A DNA stretch of 64,000 nucleotides from Pseudomonas karstica (GCF_009707515.1 NZ_WLYI01000012.1:62001-126000); one strand, 5' to 3'; counted from the first letter of the stretch, positions 1 to 9,343 are shown. Notes: generated by a model from the letters alone, not told the origin. Numbers and translations are program-made.

Positions 1-1076
1 AGCTGCAACCCACCGAGGAAGATGTTTTTGCCGCAGTCACTGACGTGCACAACCGTTGCGTCGGTGGCTACGCTGTCGTAGCGATGGTGACCGGTTACGG
101 TATTGTCGGTTTCCGCGATCCGAATGGTATTCGTCCGATCGTTTTCGGCCAGCGTCATACCGACGAAGGTGTCGAATACATGATCGCTTCTGAGAGTGTG
201 TCCCTGGACGTGCTGGGCTTCACCCTGATCCGCGACCTGGCGCCGGGCGAAGCGGTGTACATCACCGAAGAAGGCAAATTGCACACCCGTCAGTGCGCCC
301 TTAGCCCGAAACTCACTCCGTGCATTTTCGAACACGTCTACCTGGCGCGTCCGGATTCGATCATCGATGGCGTTTCGGTGTACAAGGCGCGTCTGCGCAT
401 GGGCGAGAAACTGGCCGAGAAGATCTTGCGCGAGCGTCCTGAGCACGATATCGACGTGGTCATCCCGATCCCGGATACCAGCCGCACCGCAGCCCTGGAG
501 TTGGCCAACCATTTGGGCGTCAAGTTCCGCGAAGGCTTCGTCAAGAACCGCTACATCGGCCGTACCTTTATCATGCCGGGCCAGGCGGCCCGCAAGAAGT
601 CGGTACGCCAGAAGCTCAACGCAATCGAACTGGAGTTTCGCGGCAAGAACGTGATGCTGGTAGATGACTCCATCGTCCGTGGCACCACTTGCAAGCAGAT
701 CATCCAGATGGCCCGCGAAGCCGGGGCGAAGAACGTGTACTTCTGCTCGGCTGCGCCGGCGGTGCGTTACCCGAATGTCTACGGTATCGACATGCCGAGT
801 GCCCATGAGTTGATCGCCCACAATCGTTCGACCCAGGACGTTGCCGACCTGATCGGCGCTGATTGGCTGATCTACCAGGACCTGCCGGACTTGATCGAGG
901 CGGTCGGTGGCGGCAAGATCAAGATTGAGCAGTTCGACTGTGCCGTATTCGATGGCAAATATGTGACTGGTGATGTCGACGAAGCCTACCTGAACAAGAT
1001 TGAGCAGGCGCGCAACGACTCCTCCAAGATCAAGACCCAGGCGGTCAGCGCGATCATCGATCTGTATAACAATTGA
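1..1076 (+). CDS. purF: Amidophosphoribosyltransferase, 3' part
   Basis: Catalyses the first committed step of purine synthesis, transferring glutamine nitrogen to PRPP. The reading frame is open from base 3, so the gene starts upstream of the window; about 357 residues are present, and the family is usually near 500, so the N-terminal glutaminase domain with its catalytic Cys is mostly missing. The visible part has the PRPP-binding signature [13 protein letters not shown] and the [18 protein letters not shown] stretch of the phosphoribosyltransferase domain. A strong terminator follows at once, and metZ comes next, a neighbour order common in Pseudomonas. Identification is secure; only the 5' end cannot be judged. 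Confidence 0.95.
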   Translation, partial: LQPTEEDVFAAVTDVHNRCVGGYAVVAMVTGYGIVGFRDPNGIRPIVFGQRHTDEGVEYMIASESVSLDVLGFTLIRDLAPGEAVYITEEGKLHTRQCALSPKLTPCIFEHVYLARPDSIIDGVSVYKARLRMGEKLAEKILRERPEHDIDVVIPIPDTSRTAALELANHLGVKFREGFVKNRYIGRTFIMPGQAARKKSVRQKLNAIELEFRGKNVMLVDDSIVRGTTCKQIIQMAREAGAKNVYFCSAAPAVRYPNVYGIDMPSAHELIAHNRSTQDVADLIGADWLIYQDLPDLIEAVGGGKIKIEQFDCAVFDGKYVTGDVDEAYLNKIEQARNDSSKIKTQAVSAIIDLYNN

Positions 1077-1082
1077 GTAAAC

Positions 1083-1106
1083 ACCGGCCCTGAGGGGCCG
1101 GTTTTG
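1083..1106 (+). terminator. Rho-independent terminator after purF
   Basis: An 8-bp perfect stem (ACCGGCCC/GGGCCGGT) with a TGAG loop is followed by TTTT. It lies 7 bases after the purF stop and before the metZ ribosome-binding site. Confidence 0.85.
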
Positions 1107-1141
1107 TATCTTAATAAAGAATTGAGTTGAGGAGTGGCAGC

Positions 1142-2353
1142 ATGAGTCAGGAATGGGATGCCGGTCGGTTGGACAGCGACCTCGATGGCGTAGCTTTCGA
1201 TACCCTGGCTGTGCGCGCGGGACAGCACCGCACACCGGAAGGTGAGCACGGTGAACCAATGTTCTTCACTTCCAGCTATGTATTCCGTACTGCTGCCGAT
1301 GCGGCGGCGCGTTTTTCCGGTGAAGTACCGGGCAACGTCTATTCGCGCTACACCAACCCGACTGTGCGTGCGTTCGAGGAGCGTATCGCGGCGCTTGAGG
1401 GCGCAGAGCAAGCTGTTGCCACGGCAACGGGCATGGCCGCCATCCTGGCCGTCGTCATGAGCCTGTGCAGCGCGGGTGATCATGTATTGGTGTCCCGCAG
1501 CGTGTTTGGCTCGACCATCAGCCTGTTCGAGAAGTACTTCAAGCGCTTCGGCATTGAAGTGAACTACGTGCCGCTTGCGGAGCTGTCCGGTTGGGATGCG
1601 GCGATCAAGGCCAATACCAAGCTGCTGTTTGTCGAGTCGCCGTCCAATCCCCTGGCTGAATTGGTGGATATCGCCGCGTTGGCCGAAGTGGCCCACGCCA
1701 AGGGGGCGATGCTGGTGGTGGACAATTGCTTCTGCACCCCGGCACTGCAGCAACCGCTGAAGCTGGGCGCAGACATTGTCGTGCATTCGGCCACCAAGTT
1801 CATCGACGGCCAGGGCCGTTGCATGGGGGGAGTGGTCGCAGGTGCAAGTGAGCAGATGAAGGAAGTGGTGGGCTTCTTGCGCACGGCTGGTCCGACGCTG
1901 AGCCCATTTAATGCCTGGGTTTTCCTCAAGGGCCTGGAGACTCTTAGTCTGCGGATGAAGGCCCATTGTGCCAATGCCCAAGCGTTGGCCGAATGGCTGG
2001 AGCAGCAGGAAGGGATCGAAAAAGTCCATTACGCCGGCCTCAAGAGCCATCCGCAGCATGAGTTGGCCCAGCGCCAGCAGCGCGGCTTTGGTGCCGTGGT
2101 GAGTTTTGAAGTCCGGGGTGGCAAAGAGGGTGCCTGGCGCTTTATCGACGCGACCCGACTGATTTCGATCACTGCCAACCTGGGGGATAGCAAAACCACC
2201 ATCACCCACCCAAGCACCACCTCCCATGGTCGCCTGGCGCCGCAGGAGCGGGAAGCAGCGGGCATTCGTGACAGTCTGATTCGTATCGCGGTGGGCCTGG
2301 AAGATGTAGCTGACTTGCAGGCAGACCTGGCCCGCGGGCTGGCGGCCCTGTGA
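1142..2353 (+). CDS. metZ: O-succinylhomoserine sulfhydrylase
   Basis: PLP enzyme of the Cys/Met metabolism family that makes homocysteine from O-succinylhomoserine and sulfide, the direct-sulfhydrylation route of methionine synthesis in Pseudomonas. The product is 403 residues, the usual length. The PLP lysine is K219 in the motif [12 protein letters not shown], and the YSRYTNPT stretch near residue 67 is typical of the family. I chose the ATG at 1142 because AGGAG lies 7 bases upstream; an in-frame TTG at 1127 has no such site. The stop overlaps the start of the next gene by 4 bases, so the two are probably co-transcribed. A cystathionine lyase is the alternative, but context and the residues around the lysine favour MetZ. 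Confidence 0.92.
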   Translation: MSQEWDAGRLDSDLDGVAFDTLAVRAGQHRTPEGEHGEPMFFTSSYVFRTAADAAARFSGEVPGNVYSRYTNPTVRAFEERIAALEGAEQAVATATGMAAILAVVMSLCSAGDHVLVSRSVFGSTISLFEKYFKRFGIEVNYVPLAELSGWDAAIKANTKLLFVESPSNPLAELVDIAALAEVAHAKGAMLVVDNCFCTPALQQPLKLGADIVVHSATKFIDGQGRCMGGVVAGASEQMKEVVGFLRTAGPTLSPFNAWVFLKGLETLSLRMKAHCANAQALAEWLEQQEGIEKVHYAGLKSHPQHELAQRQQRGFGAVVSFEVRGGKEGAWRFIDATRLISITANLGDSKTTITHPSTTSHGRLAPQEREAAGIRDSLIRIAVGLEDVADLQADLARGLAAL

Positions 2354-3129
2354 TCGAGTGGTCCATGGAAGCGGCAGGGGCCAGTAACGGTCGGGTCGCA
2401 TTGGTCACGGGTGCGGCACGAGGCATCGGCCTGGGTATTGCCGCCTGGTTGGTCAGCGAGGGTTGGCAGGTGGTGCTGGCGGATCTGGATCGCGAGCGCG
2501 GCTCCAAGGTTTCCAAGGTACTGGGGGAGAATGCCTGGTTTATCACCATGGACGTGGCCGACGAGCAGCAGGTAGCCCTCGCAATTGCCGAAGTGCTTGG
2601 CCAGTTTGGACGCCTGGACGCGTTGGTGTGCAATGCGGCGGTGGCTGATCCGCGCAACATTACTTTGGAGAGCCTGGATCTGGCGTACTGGAATCGTGTA
2701 ATGGCGGTCAATCTCAGCGGGCCGATGTTGCTGGCCAAGCACTGTGCGCCGTACCTGCGGGCCCATGGTGGTGCCATTGTCAATCTGGTGTCGACCCGGG
2801 CACGCCAGTCAGAGCCGGACACTGAGGCTTACGCCGCGAGCAAGGGTGGCCTGTTGGCCCTGACCCATGCGCTGGCCATCAGCCTGGGGCCGGAAGTGCG
2901 AGTCAATGCCGTCAGCCCTGGCTGGATCGATGCGCGTGACCCTGCTGCTCGCCGTGCCGAGCCGTTGACGGATGCTGATCACGCCCAGCATCCGGCGGGC
3001 CGGGTAGGGACGGTGGAGGATGTGGCGGCGATGGTGGCCTGGTTGTTGTCGCGTAATGCCGGGTTTGTCACGGGCCAGGAGTTTGTGGTGGACGGCGGGA
3101 TGAGCAAGAAGATGATTTACAGCGAGTAA
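2350..3129 (+). CDS. SDR family NAD(P)-dependent oxidoreductase
   Basis: Classical short-chain dehydrogenase of about 255-259 residues. It shows the N-terminal cofactor motif TGAARGIG, the structural motif NAA (in CNAAVAD), a catalytic serine in NLVSTRA, the active-site motif YAASK and the C-terminal DGGMS typical of the family. The substrate is not evident. The start is uncertain: GTG at 2350 overlaps the metZ stop and would be translationally coupled, while ATG at 2365 is also possible; neither has a strong Shine-Dalgarno. The position right behind metZ is conserved in many Pseudomonas as far as I recall, but no role in methionine synthesis can be read from the sequence. Confidence 0.85.
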   Translation: MIEWSMEAAGASNGRVALVTGAARGIGLGIAAWLVSEGWQVVLADLDRERGSKVSKVLGENAWFITMDVADEQQVALAIAEVLGQFGRLDALVCNAAVADPRNITLESLDLAYWNRVMAVNLSGPMLLAKHCAPYLRAHGGAIVNLVSTRARQSEPDTEAYAASKGGLLALTHALAISLGPEVRVNAVSPGWIDARDPAARRAEPLTDADHAQHPAGRVGTVEDVAAMVAWLLSRNAGFVTGQEFVVDGGMSKKMIYSE

Positions 3130-3186
3130 GGGCGGCGACGTTCTTGACGCTATTTTGTCTTTTTCAGAAAAACTTCAAGCGGGCTA

Positions 3187-3215
3187 TTGACTTAGGTCCG
3201 CCACCTGCGTAAATT
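3187..3215 (+). promoter_or_regulatory. Sigma-70 promoter for the tRNA-Val/tRNA-Asp cluster
   Basis: TTGACT at 3187 and TAAATT at 3210 are separated by 17 bases. They are followed by a GC-rich discriminator (TCGCGG), typical of stringently controlled stable-RNA promoters. The tRNA begins about 22 bases after the -10 box. Confidence 0.75.
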
Positions 3216-3236
3216 TCGCGGCCTCAACGAAGCAAA

Positions 3237-3312
3237 GGGTGATTAGCTCAGCTGGGAGAGCATCTGCCTTACAAGCAGAGGGTCGGCGGTTCGATCCCGT
3301 CATCACCCACCA
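3237..3312 (+). tRNA. tRNA-Val (anticodon TAC)
   Basis: 76-base cloverleaf with acceptor arms GGGTGAT/ATCACCC, D-arm TTAGCTCAGCTGGGAGA, and anticodon stem TCTGC/GCAGA around the loop CTTACAA, giving anticodon TAC (codon GTA). The T-arm contains GGTTCGATC, and the CCA end is encoded. Confidence 0.96.
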
Positions 3313-3367
3313 CTTCTTGAGAGTTTTACCTTCGGGTAAGACGCAACGTTAAAGGTTGCACCGACGC

Positions 3368-3444
3368 GCAGCGGTAGTTCAGTCGGTTAGAATACCGGCC
3401 TGTCACGCCGGGGGTCGCGGGTTCGAGTCCCGTCCGCTGCGCCA
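3368..3444 (+). tRNA. tRNA-Asp (anticodon GTC), copy 1
   Basis: 77-base cloverleaf with acceptor arms GCAGCGG/CCGCTGC, anticodon loop CTGTCAC (anticodon GTC), T-arm GGGTTCGAGTCCC and an encoded CCA. It is identical to the copy at 3549; identity extends slightly beyond the gene (81 bases, 3367-3447 against 3548-3628). Probably processed from one transcript with the upstream tRNA-Val. Confidence 0.96.
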
Positions 3445-3548
3445 TATTTCCAGGTCTGAATGTTCAGGCTTGAGATTGAACAGCCAAGGTTGTCCAGTCA
3501 GATGTTTGAAGGCCGTTGAAGGTGACACTTCAGCAGTCTGAGCGATAC

Positions 3549-3625
3549 GCAGCGGTAGTTCAGTCGGTTAGAATACCGGCCTGTCACGCCGGGGGTCGCG
3601 GGTTCGAGTCCCGTCCGCTGCGCCA
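3549..3625 (+). tRNA. tRNA-Asp (anticodon GTC), copy 2
   Basis: Exact duplicate of the tRNA-Asp at 3368 with the same arms, anticodon loop CTGTCAC and encoded CCA. It is the last gene of the tRNA cluster and is followed by a terminator at 3700. Confidence 0.96.
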
Positions 3626-3699
3626 TATCTGCATCAAGGCCCACTGAACGCCTTGAAGCACAAAGAAAGCCACTGGCTACTTTGATCCGATAGCAAACA

Positions 3700-3725
3700 C
3701 CCTGGTCGAAAGACCGGGGTTTTTT
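3700..3725 (+). terminator. Terminator of the tRNA-Val/Asp operon
   Basis: An 8-bp stem (CCCTGGTC/GACCGGGG, one T-G pair) with a GAAA tetraloop is followed by TTTTTT, a textbook intrinsic terminator. Confidence 0.88.
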
Positions 3726-3803
3726 GTGTCTGCGATTTGGCAAGCGTGCTCGGTCTGAGCGTGGAGTCGAAGTTGTTGCACCCCACGCAAGCTGTCCTTG
3801 CAA

Positions 3804-5087
3804 TCAAAAACCCAGCTTATCCCGCAACCCGTAATACCAGGCTCCCAGCGCTGCAAATGGCGTGCGCAGCAATTGCCCGCCTGGGAATGGGTAGTGCGGC
3901 AGGTCGGCAAACGCATCAAAACGCTCTGCCTGACCTCTCAGCGCCTCGGCCAGTACCTTGCCCGCCAAGTGGGTGTACGTCACGCCATGGCCACTACAGC
4001 CCTGGGAGTAATAGATATTGTCTCCCAGGCGGCCGACTTGCGGTAGGCGCGATAAGGTCAGTAGGAAGTTTCCGGTCCAGGCGTAATCGATCTTCACATC
4101 CTTTAATTGCGGGAAGGCCTTGAGCATCTTCGGCCGGATGATCGCTTCAATATTTGCCGGGTCGCGCGCGCCGTACACCACGCCGCCGCCGAAGACCAGG
4201 CGTTTGTCACTGGTGAGGCGGTAATAGTCCAGCAGGTAGTTGCAGTCTTCGACACAGTAATCCTGGGGTAATAGCGTCTTGGCCAACTCATCGCCCAGTG
4301 GCGCAGTGGTGATGACCTGTGTGCCGCACGGCATCGACTTGGCCGCCAGTTCCGGCACGAGATTCCCCAGATAGGCGTTGCCGGCGACGATGATGAACTT
4401 GGCCCTGACCTTGCCTTGAGCGGTATGCACCACTGGATTGGCGCCGCGCTCAATGCGTATCGCAGCTGACTGCTCGTAGATCGTGCCACCTAGGGATTCC
4501 ACTGCCGCCGCTTCGCCCAGGGCCAAGTTGAGTGGATGGATGTGTCCACCGCTCATGTCCAGCAGGCCACCCACGTAGTTTTCGCAGGCAACCACTTCGC
4601 GAATGCGACGCTCATCCAGCAGTTCAAGCTGGGTGTGTCCGTAGCGCTCCCACAAGCGCTTCTGCGACTCCAAGTGGCCCATGTGCTTGCTGTTGAGCGC
4701 AGCGAACACGCCGCCGTCCTTCAGGTCGCACTGGATCTGATATTTGGCCACCCGTTCACGAATGATCCTGCCACCTTCAAACGCCATCTGTCCCAGCAGC
4801 TGCGCCTGCTGAGGGCCGACGCTGCGCTCGATCACATCAATATCGCGGCTGTAGCTGTTGACGATCTGCCCACCGTTGCGCCCTGATGCGCCAAAACCCA
4901 CCTTGGCGGCTTCCAGCACGGTTACGCGAAAGCCGTTCTCCAGTAGGAACAGGGCGCTGGAGAGGCCGGTATAGCCGGCGCCAATCACGCACACGTCAGT
5001 TTCGGCTTCGCCTTGCAGTGCGGGTCGGGACGGAACCGCATTGGCGGACGCGGCATAATACGATTGGGGGTAGGGTGCGTTCGACAT
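3804..5087 (-). CDS. FAD-dependent amine oxidoreductase, PuuB-like
   Basis: A 427-residue DAO-family flavoenzyme. Near residue 35 is the Rossmann motif VIGAGYTGLSSA, and GFGASGRNGGQ follows near residue 65, as in gamma-glutamylputrescine oxidoreductases (PuuB/PauB). The C-terminal GCSGHGVTYTHLAGK is the second FAD contact typical of the group. From the family it should oxidise a primary or secondary amine, releasing an aldehyde, ammonia and H2O2. No polyamine catabolic partner (puuA, puuC, spuC) is adjacent, so the substrate is inferred only from similarity. The gene stands alone between two tRNA loci. The ATG at 5087 has no strong ribosome-binding site. Confidence 0.82.
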   Translation of the reverse strand: MSNAPYPQSYYAASANAVPSRPALQGEAETDVCVIGAGYTGLSSALFLLENGFRVTVLEAAKVGFGASGRNGGQIVNSYSRDIDVIERSVGPQQAQLLGQMAFEGGRIIRERVAKYQIQCDLKDGGVFAALNSKHMGHLESQKRLWERYGHTQLELLDERRIREVVACENYVGGLLDMSGGHIHPLNLALGEAAAVESLGGTIYEQSAAIRIERGANPVVHTAQGKVRAKFIIVAGNAYLGNLVPELAAKSMPCGTQVITTAPLGDELAKTLLPQDYCVEDCNYLLDYYRLTSDKRLVFGGGVVYGARDPANIEAIIRPKMLKAFPQLKDVKIDYAWTGNFLLTLSRLPQVGRLGDNIYYSQGCSGHGVTYTHLAGKVLAEALRGQAERFDAFADLPHYPFPGGQLLRTPFAALGAWYYGLRDKLGF

Positions 5088-5230
5088 CCTGTAACCTCTG
5101 TTCTATATTTTTTACGAGTGCGCCGATCCTACCTGAGTTGAAATTCCCCTGCCAGCTACCTGGACGCTATGACCCGGAGGGACGAAAGTAAAAAATTCGC
5201 ATATTCATAGGGTTAGCTGCAAAAAAGAGG

Positions 5231-5258
5231 TTGACACCCTTGGTGAATTCCGTAGAAT
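5231..5258 (+). promoter_or_regulatory. Sigma-70 promoter of tRNA-Val(GAC)
   Basis: TTGACA at 5231 and TAGAAT at 5253 are 16 bases apart, with a GC-rich stretch (GCCGCC) after the -10 box. The tRNA begins 14 bases after the -10 box. Confidence 0.8.
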
Positions 5259-5271
5259 GCCGCCTCACAGC

Positions 5272-5348
5272 AGGCACGTAGCTCAGTTGGTTAGAGCACC
5301 ACCTTGACATGGTGGGGGTCGTTGGTTCGAGTCCAATCGCGCCTACCA
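5272..5348 (+). tRNA. tRNA-Val (anticodon GAC)
   Basis: 77-base cloverleaf with acceptor arms AGGCACG/CGCGCCT (one A-C mismatch), anticodon stem CCACC/GGTGG and loop TTGACAT, giving GAC. The T-arm is GTTGGTTCGAGTCCAAT, and CCA is encoded. Its anticodon differs from the TAC isoacceptor at 3237. Confidence 0.95.
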
Positions 5349-5377
5349 AACAAAATCCGCTCTGCTGGGCGGTCTAG

Positions 5378-5407
5378 AAGGGCTCACCGAAAGGTGAGCC
5401 CTTTTTT
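5378..5407 (+). terminator. Terminator after tRNA-Val(GAC)
   Basis: An 11-bp perfect stem (AAGGGCTCACC/GGTGAGCCCTT) with a GAAA loop runs into a T-tract. Confidence 0.9.
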
Positions 5408-5662
5408 GTTGCTTACGATTTACAAAGCCCCTCCAAATGCCCCTCAGGCAGCGTTCAATCACCGACAAACTTTATTGGTTTGCAGCAACAATTTTTCTTG
5501 TTGGACACCTCCGGCTCCGAGCAGCAAAGATGCCTCCACTGACGCTCGACCTTCCGGGTCAATAATAAAAACCGAGCCGAGCTGCGCGCCATTTTCGAGA
5601 AGTGAGCCTTTTCACTACCTGCTTTATTGGCCTTGCAGCCCGCACTTAAGGACCTCGCCACT

Positions 5663-6388
5663 ATGCAATCTGTTGTGAACCTATGGCCACTGATAGGCGT
5701 GCTCGTCATTGTGGTCGGCTTTGTATTGCGCTTCAATCCGCTACTGGTTGTGACAGCTGCGGCGATAGCCACCGGACTTGCCGCTCACTTTCCATTGGAA
5801 AAAATTCTCGCCACCATGGGCGATGGCTTCCTCCAGACCCGAGCCTTGCAACTGATCCTGTTGTTGCCGTTGGCCGTCATTGGCCTGCTGGAACGTCATG
5901 GTTTGCGACTGCATGCGCAAAATTGGATTGCGCGTTTCGAGCGGGCTACCGTCGGGCGCTTGTTGATTATCTATCTGTTTGTCCGTGAGTCCACAGCCGC
6001 CATGGGGCTGACCAGCCTTGGCGGGCACCCGCAGATGGTGCGTCCGTTGCTTGCACCCATGGCCGAGGGCGCCGCTGAAAAGCGCTATGGCAAATTGCCG
6101 GACAAGCTTCGCCACAAGGTCTTGGCCATGTGCGCAGCGACCGACAATGTGGGGCTGTTTTTTGGCGAAGATATCTTTGTCGCCTTTGGCGCGATTGCGT
6201 TGATGCACACCTTCCTGCTGGGCTCAGGTATTGATGTCGAGCCGTTGCATATCGCCGTCTGGGGCATACCCACCGCCATATGCGCCTTCATCATTCATGC
6301 GATCCGCCTGAACCGCTTTGATCGAATGCTTACCCGTGAACTCTTGCCTGTCGCACCGGTTGTCAACCAGGCGGAGTCAGCACAATGA
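5663..6388 (+). CDS. 5-oxoproline transporter, DUF969 subunit
   Basis: A 241-residue integral membrane protein of the DUF969 family. It starts with hydrophobic helices (about residues 6-22 and 30-45) and has several more further on. DUF969 and DUF979 proteins occur as pairs beside 5-oxoproline (pyroglutamate) genes, and the family is annotated as a 5-oxoproline transporter subunit; here pcp follows directly. I chose the ATG at 5663 because AAGGA lies upstream at 5648; an upstream in-frame TTG at 5627 is less likely. The stop overlaps the next start as ATGA, so the two subunits are translationally coupled. Transport function is inferred from family and context. Confidence 0.85.
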   Translation: MQSVVNLWPLIGVLVIVVGFVLRFNPLLVVTAAAIATGLAAHFPLEKILATMGDGFLQTRALQLILLLPLAVIGLLERHGLRLHAQNWIARFERATVGRLLIIYLFVRESTAAMGLTSLGGHPQMVRPLLAPMAEGAAEKRYGKLPDKLRHKVLAMCAATDNVGLFFGEDIFVAFGAIALMHTFLLGSGIDVEPLHIAVWGIPTAICAFIIHAIRLNRFDRMLTRELLPVAPVVNQAESAQ

Positions 6389-7335
6389 TCATCTCCATTC
6401 AATATCTGTACTGGCTGGCCGGGGTTTTGCTGCTGATCACCGCTGGCATGATTCTGGTCGACCGAACCCACCCCAAGCGTTGGTCCAGCTCACTGTTCTG
6501 GTTGTTGTTCGCAATTCCGTTCCTGGTGGGGGAGCGCCTGCCACCGGTTGCTATCGGCGTCGGGGTTGTATTGATGGCGCTTATCGCAGGCTTTGGTGGC
6601 GTAGGTCGTGGGGCCCATGCGCAGTTGCATGAGAAGGCTGCGCGAGCCAGTGCCGGCCGGTTAGGGCATAAGCTGTTTATTCCGGCCCTGGCGATTCCGT
6701 TGACTACGGTAATTGGTTCGGTACTGCTCAAGCACACCGAGATCGGTGGTGTGCCGCTGCTGGATCCGAAAAACACCACCTTCGTATCGCTGGGGCTTGG
6801 CTGCCTGATTGCCTTGGGGTTGGCCTGCTGGCTGACCCGGGACACCCCGGTGCAGGCCTTGCGTGAATCCCGGCGCCTGACCGAGGCGCTTGGCTGGGCG
6901 ATGGTGCTGCCACAGATGTTGGCGATGCTGGGGTTACTGTTCAATGAAGCGGGCGTTGGTACTGCCGTGGCCCACGTCACCACCACCTATATCAACATGG
7001 ACTTCAAGTTGGTGGCGGTGATGGTCTATGTATTGGGTATGGCACTGTTCACCGTGATCATGGGCAATGGTTTCGCGGCTTTTCCGGTGATGACCGGTGG
7101 CGTCGGCGTGCCGGTGCTGGTGGGTATTTACGGTGGCAACCCGGCGGTTATGGCCGCTATCGGTATGTTTTCCGGCTATTGCGGTACGCTGATGACGCCC
7201 ATGGCGGCGAACTTCAATATCGTCCCGGCGGCACTGCTGGAGCTGCCGGATAAAAACGCAGTGATCAAGGCGCAGATGCCCACCGCGCTGATGATGCTGG
7301 TAGTCAATATCGTTCTTCTCTACCTGCTGATGTGA
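6385..7335 (+). CDS. 5-oxoproline transporter, DUF979 subunit
   Basis: A 316-residue polytopic membrane protein of the DUF979 family, with about nine or ten hydrophobic segments beginning at residue 5. It is the partner of the DUF969 protein and overlaps it by 4 bases, which fits a fixed two-subunit transporter. The glycine-rich stretches NGFAAFPVMTGGVG and YCGTLMTPMAANFN resemble ion-transporter re-entrant loops. The stop lies 7 bases before the pcp start, so the three genes form an operon in which pyroglutamate is either taken up or made from peptides by Pcp. No 5-oxoprolinase gene (pxpABC) is visible nearby. Confidence 0.85.
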   Translation: MIISIQYLYWLAGVLLLITAGMILVDRTHPKRWSSSLFWLLFAIPFLVGERLPPVAIGVGVVLMALIAGFGGVGRGAHAQLHEKAARASAGRLGHKLFIPALAIPLTTVIGSVLLKHTEIGGVPLLDPKNTTFVSLGLGCLIALGLACWLTRDTPVQALRESRRLTEALGWAMVLPQMLAMLGLLFNEAGVGTAVAHVTTTYINMDFKLVAVMVYVLGMALFTVIMGNGFAAFPVMTGGVGVPVLVGIYGGNPAVMAAIGMFSGYCGTLMTPMAANFNIVPAALLELPDKNAVIKAQMPTALMMLVVNIVLLYLLM

Positions 7336-7342
7336 GGTGACA

Positions 7343-7990
7343 ATGCGTACTGTATTGCTGACGGGTTTTGAGCCCTTTGATCAGAGCCCGGTCAACTCTT
7401 CCTGGGAGGCGGTACGGCAGTTGGATGGGGTGCTGTTGATGGATGATGTGCGAGTTGTGGTCGAGCAATTACCCTGCGCCTTTGCCACTGCGGGCGTTTG
7501 CTTGAAAGCGTTGCTGGATGAGCATCGACCGCAGATGGTCATCGCGACCGGCCTGGCTCCGGGGCGCAGTGAGATGTCCATTGAGCGGGTGGCGATCAAC
7601 CTCAACGATGCGCGGATCCCGGACAACCTTGGCGAGCAACCCATCGACACGCCTGTAGTCCCGGGTGGTCCGGCAGCCTACTTCAGCACGCTGCCTATCA
7701 AGGCTATGGTGCAGGCGCTGCGCGAAGCGGGAATACCCGCCTCGGTCTCGCAAACGGCTGGTACCTTTGTGTGTAATCAGGTGTTCTACAGTTTGCAGCA
7801 TGCTCTTGCCGGGTCGACGGTGCGCAGCGGGTTTATCCATGTGCCACCCCTGCCTGAGCAGGCGACACGTACGGTATCGGGACAGCCTTTGTTGGCGCTG
7901 GCAGCACAGGTTGAAGGGCTGCGGATGGCGGTGCTGACAGCGTGGAATACCCGCGTGGATATAGCGCAAACGGGAGGGCAGATCAGCTGA
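7343..7990 (+). CDS. pcp: Pyroglutamyl-peptidase I
   Basis: Cysteine peptidase that removes N-terminal pyroglutamate (5-oxoproline) from peptides in the cytoplasm. The product is 215 residues, the usual size. All three catalytic residues can be read: E81 in SIERVAINL, C144 in GTFVCNQVFY and H166 in GFIHVPP, the positions reported for the P. fluorescens enzyme. The ATG at 7343 has GAGG 5 bases upstream; the GTG at 7337 would leave no room for a ribosome-binding site. As third gene of the operon it links peptide turnover to the 5-oxoproline transporter. Confidence 0.95.
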   Translation: MRTVLLTGFEPFDQSPVNSSWEAVRQLDGVLLMDDVRVVVEQLPCAFATAGVCLKALLDEHRPQMVIATGLAPGRSEMSIERVAINLNDARIPDNLGEQPIDTPVVPGGPAAYFSTLPIKAMVQALREAGIPASVSQTAGTFVCNQVFYSLQHALAGSTVRSGFIHVPPLPEQATRTVSGQPLLALAAQVEGLRMAVLTAWNTRVDIAQTGGQIS

Positions 7991-8214
7991 TGAGTATACC
8001 TCTCATGCTTCCCGATCCATCTGGCATGTTAACTGGGCGACACCCATAGCCGACTAGCAGGACCATGCCCAGGTTGCAATAAAGGGCTTGAGGTGGATGC
8101 CCGCAGGATTCGCCTGCCGTGAGTTTACAAGCTGGCGGTCGAGCCGTAGATTGCCTCAAGCAAGTGATTCGCCAGGACCCAGATCGGGTGACGAAAGCAA
8201 GAGGAAGCCGAGCA

Positions 8215-8892
8215 GTGTCCACTAAAGGTTCAGCCGTATTTGATAAGCGGTACCGCGCATTCCTGTTTGACATGGACGGGACCCTCCTCAACTCCATTGC
8301 CGCCGCCGAGCGGGTCTGGACCACCTGGGCCGAGCGCCATGGCCTGGATGTACCGGCCTTCCTGGCCACCATCCATGGCGCGCGGGCCATCGATACCATT
8401 ACGCGGCAGGCCTTGCCCGGTGTCGATGCACGTACTGAGGCCCAATGGATTACCGAGGCTGAAATCGCGGATGTGGAAGGCGTGGTGGCGATTGCTGGTG
8501 CCGTTGAGTTTCTGCAGACGCTGCCCGCTGATCAATGGGCACTGGTCACGTCTGCACCCAAGGCTTTGGCTCTGCGGCGCCTGCAAGCGGCCGGTATCAC
8601 CCCGCCGGCAGCCATGGTGACGGCCGAGGATGTTGCCAGTGGTAAGCCTGATCCTGCGTGCTATGTGTTGGGGGCGCAACGATTGGGTGTGGCGGTGCAG
8701 GATTGCCTGGTGTTCGAGGATGCGACTGTTGGCATTCATGCCGGTGAGGCATCGGGCGCGGACGTCATGGTTGTTACGGCTGTGCACTTGACACCCTTGG
8801 TGACGGAGCATCCGTCGATTGCCGGGTATGAGTTTGTGCAGGCTTCTCGTGATGAGTCTGGACTCTTGCAATTACAGTGTCCGGTGTCATAG
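8215..8892 (+). CDS. HAD-IA family sugar-phosphatase-like hydrolase
   Basis: A 225-residue haloacid-dehalogenase phosphatase. Motif I is DMDGT near residue 19, motif II is TSAP, motif III lysine is in GKPDP and motif IV is EDATVGIHAG. The layout, with a helical cap after motif I, matches the YfbT/glycerol-3-phosphatase subgroup, which dephosphorylates small sugar phosphates; the exact substrate cannot be read. I prefer the GTG at 8215 because GAGGAAG lies 8 bases upstream; longer in-frame starts back to 8119 have no such site and add a sequence unlike the family. It is separated from pcp by 224 bases without a gene. Confidence 0.82.
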   Translation: MSTKGSAVFDKRYRAFLFDMDGTLLNSIAAAERVWTTWAERHGLDVPAFLATIHGARAIDTITRQALPGVDARTEAQWITEAEIADVEGVVAIAGAVEFLQTLPADQWALVTSAPKALALRRLQAAGITPPAAMVTAEDVASGKPDPACYVLGAQRLGVAVQDCLVFEDATVGIHAGEASGADVMVVTAVHLTPLVTEHPSIAGYEFVQASRDESGLLQLQCPVS

Positions 8893-8916
8893 CGGTCTTG
8901 GGTGATGGAAAGAAAA

Positions 8917-9180
8917 TCAGGGTGAGGTTTTCTGGTGGTCGTCGCCAAAGGCGCGACGGTACAGTTTTCGATGAATGGCAGACTGGATCGGCTTGAGGCA
9001 GAAAAAAAACAAATAGCCACACAACAACAGTGTCAAGTTCAGCCATGAGCGGGCGTCGGGGTTGTCAACATTGTCAATTTCGAGCGTGAGGCTATACCCC
9101 ACTGCGACGAAGAGCAGCCCGATCAAGAGGACAATGATCCAGGATCTTGAGAAATAAGGCTGTTTGGGGGGTCGCCTCAT
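8917..9180 (-). CDS. Small two-helix membrane protein, unknown function
   Basis: An 87-residue protein that I do not recognise. It has a basic N-terminus, a hydrophobic helix at about residues 13-31, an acidic loop (DNVDNPDARS), a second helix at about 44-60 and a basic tail, which predicts an inner-membrane hairpin. The ATG at 9180 is chosen over the GTG at 9198 because AGGAG lies 8 bases upstream. It is divergent from the DUF2214 gene. Confidence 0.6.
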   Translation of the reverse strand: MRRPPKQPYFSRSWIIVLLIGLLFVAVGYSLTLEIDNVDNPDARSWLNLTLLLCGYLFFFCLKPIQSAIHRKLYRRAFGDDHQKTSP

Positions 9181-9343
9181 CAACGTGCTCCTGAGCACTC
9201 AGCAGGTTTTAAATGACTTGTAACGAGATTTGGCTGCTAAATTGGCCGCAAGTTCCCTTGGTGTCCTGGCGGCTTTCGTGCGCGATGGCTGGCCTGGGCT
9301 AATCGGGTAGACGCTTGCCATTAAGTGAGAGGGGGTGCCCATC

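Noticed and set aside
986..2401. Long open frame on the minus strand across metZ
   Set aside because: It is the antisense of metZ, a known effect of high GC codon use; no family features and no ribosome-binding site.
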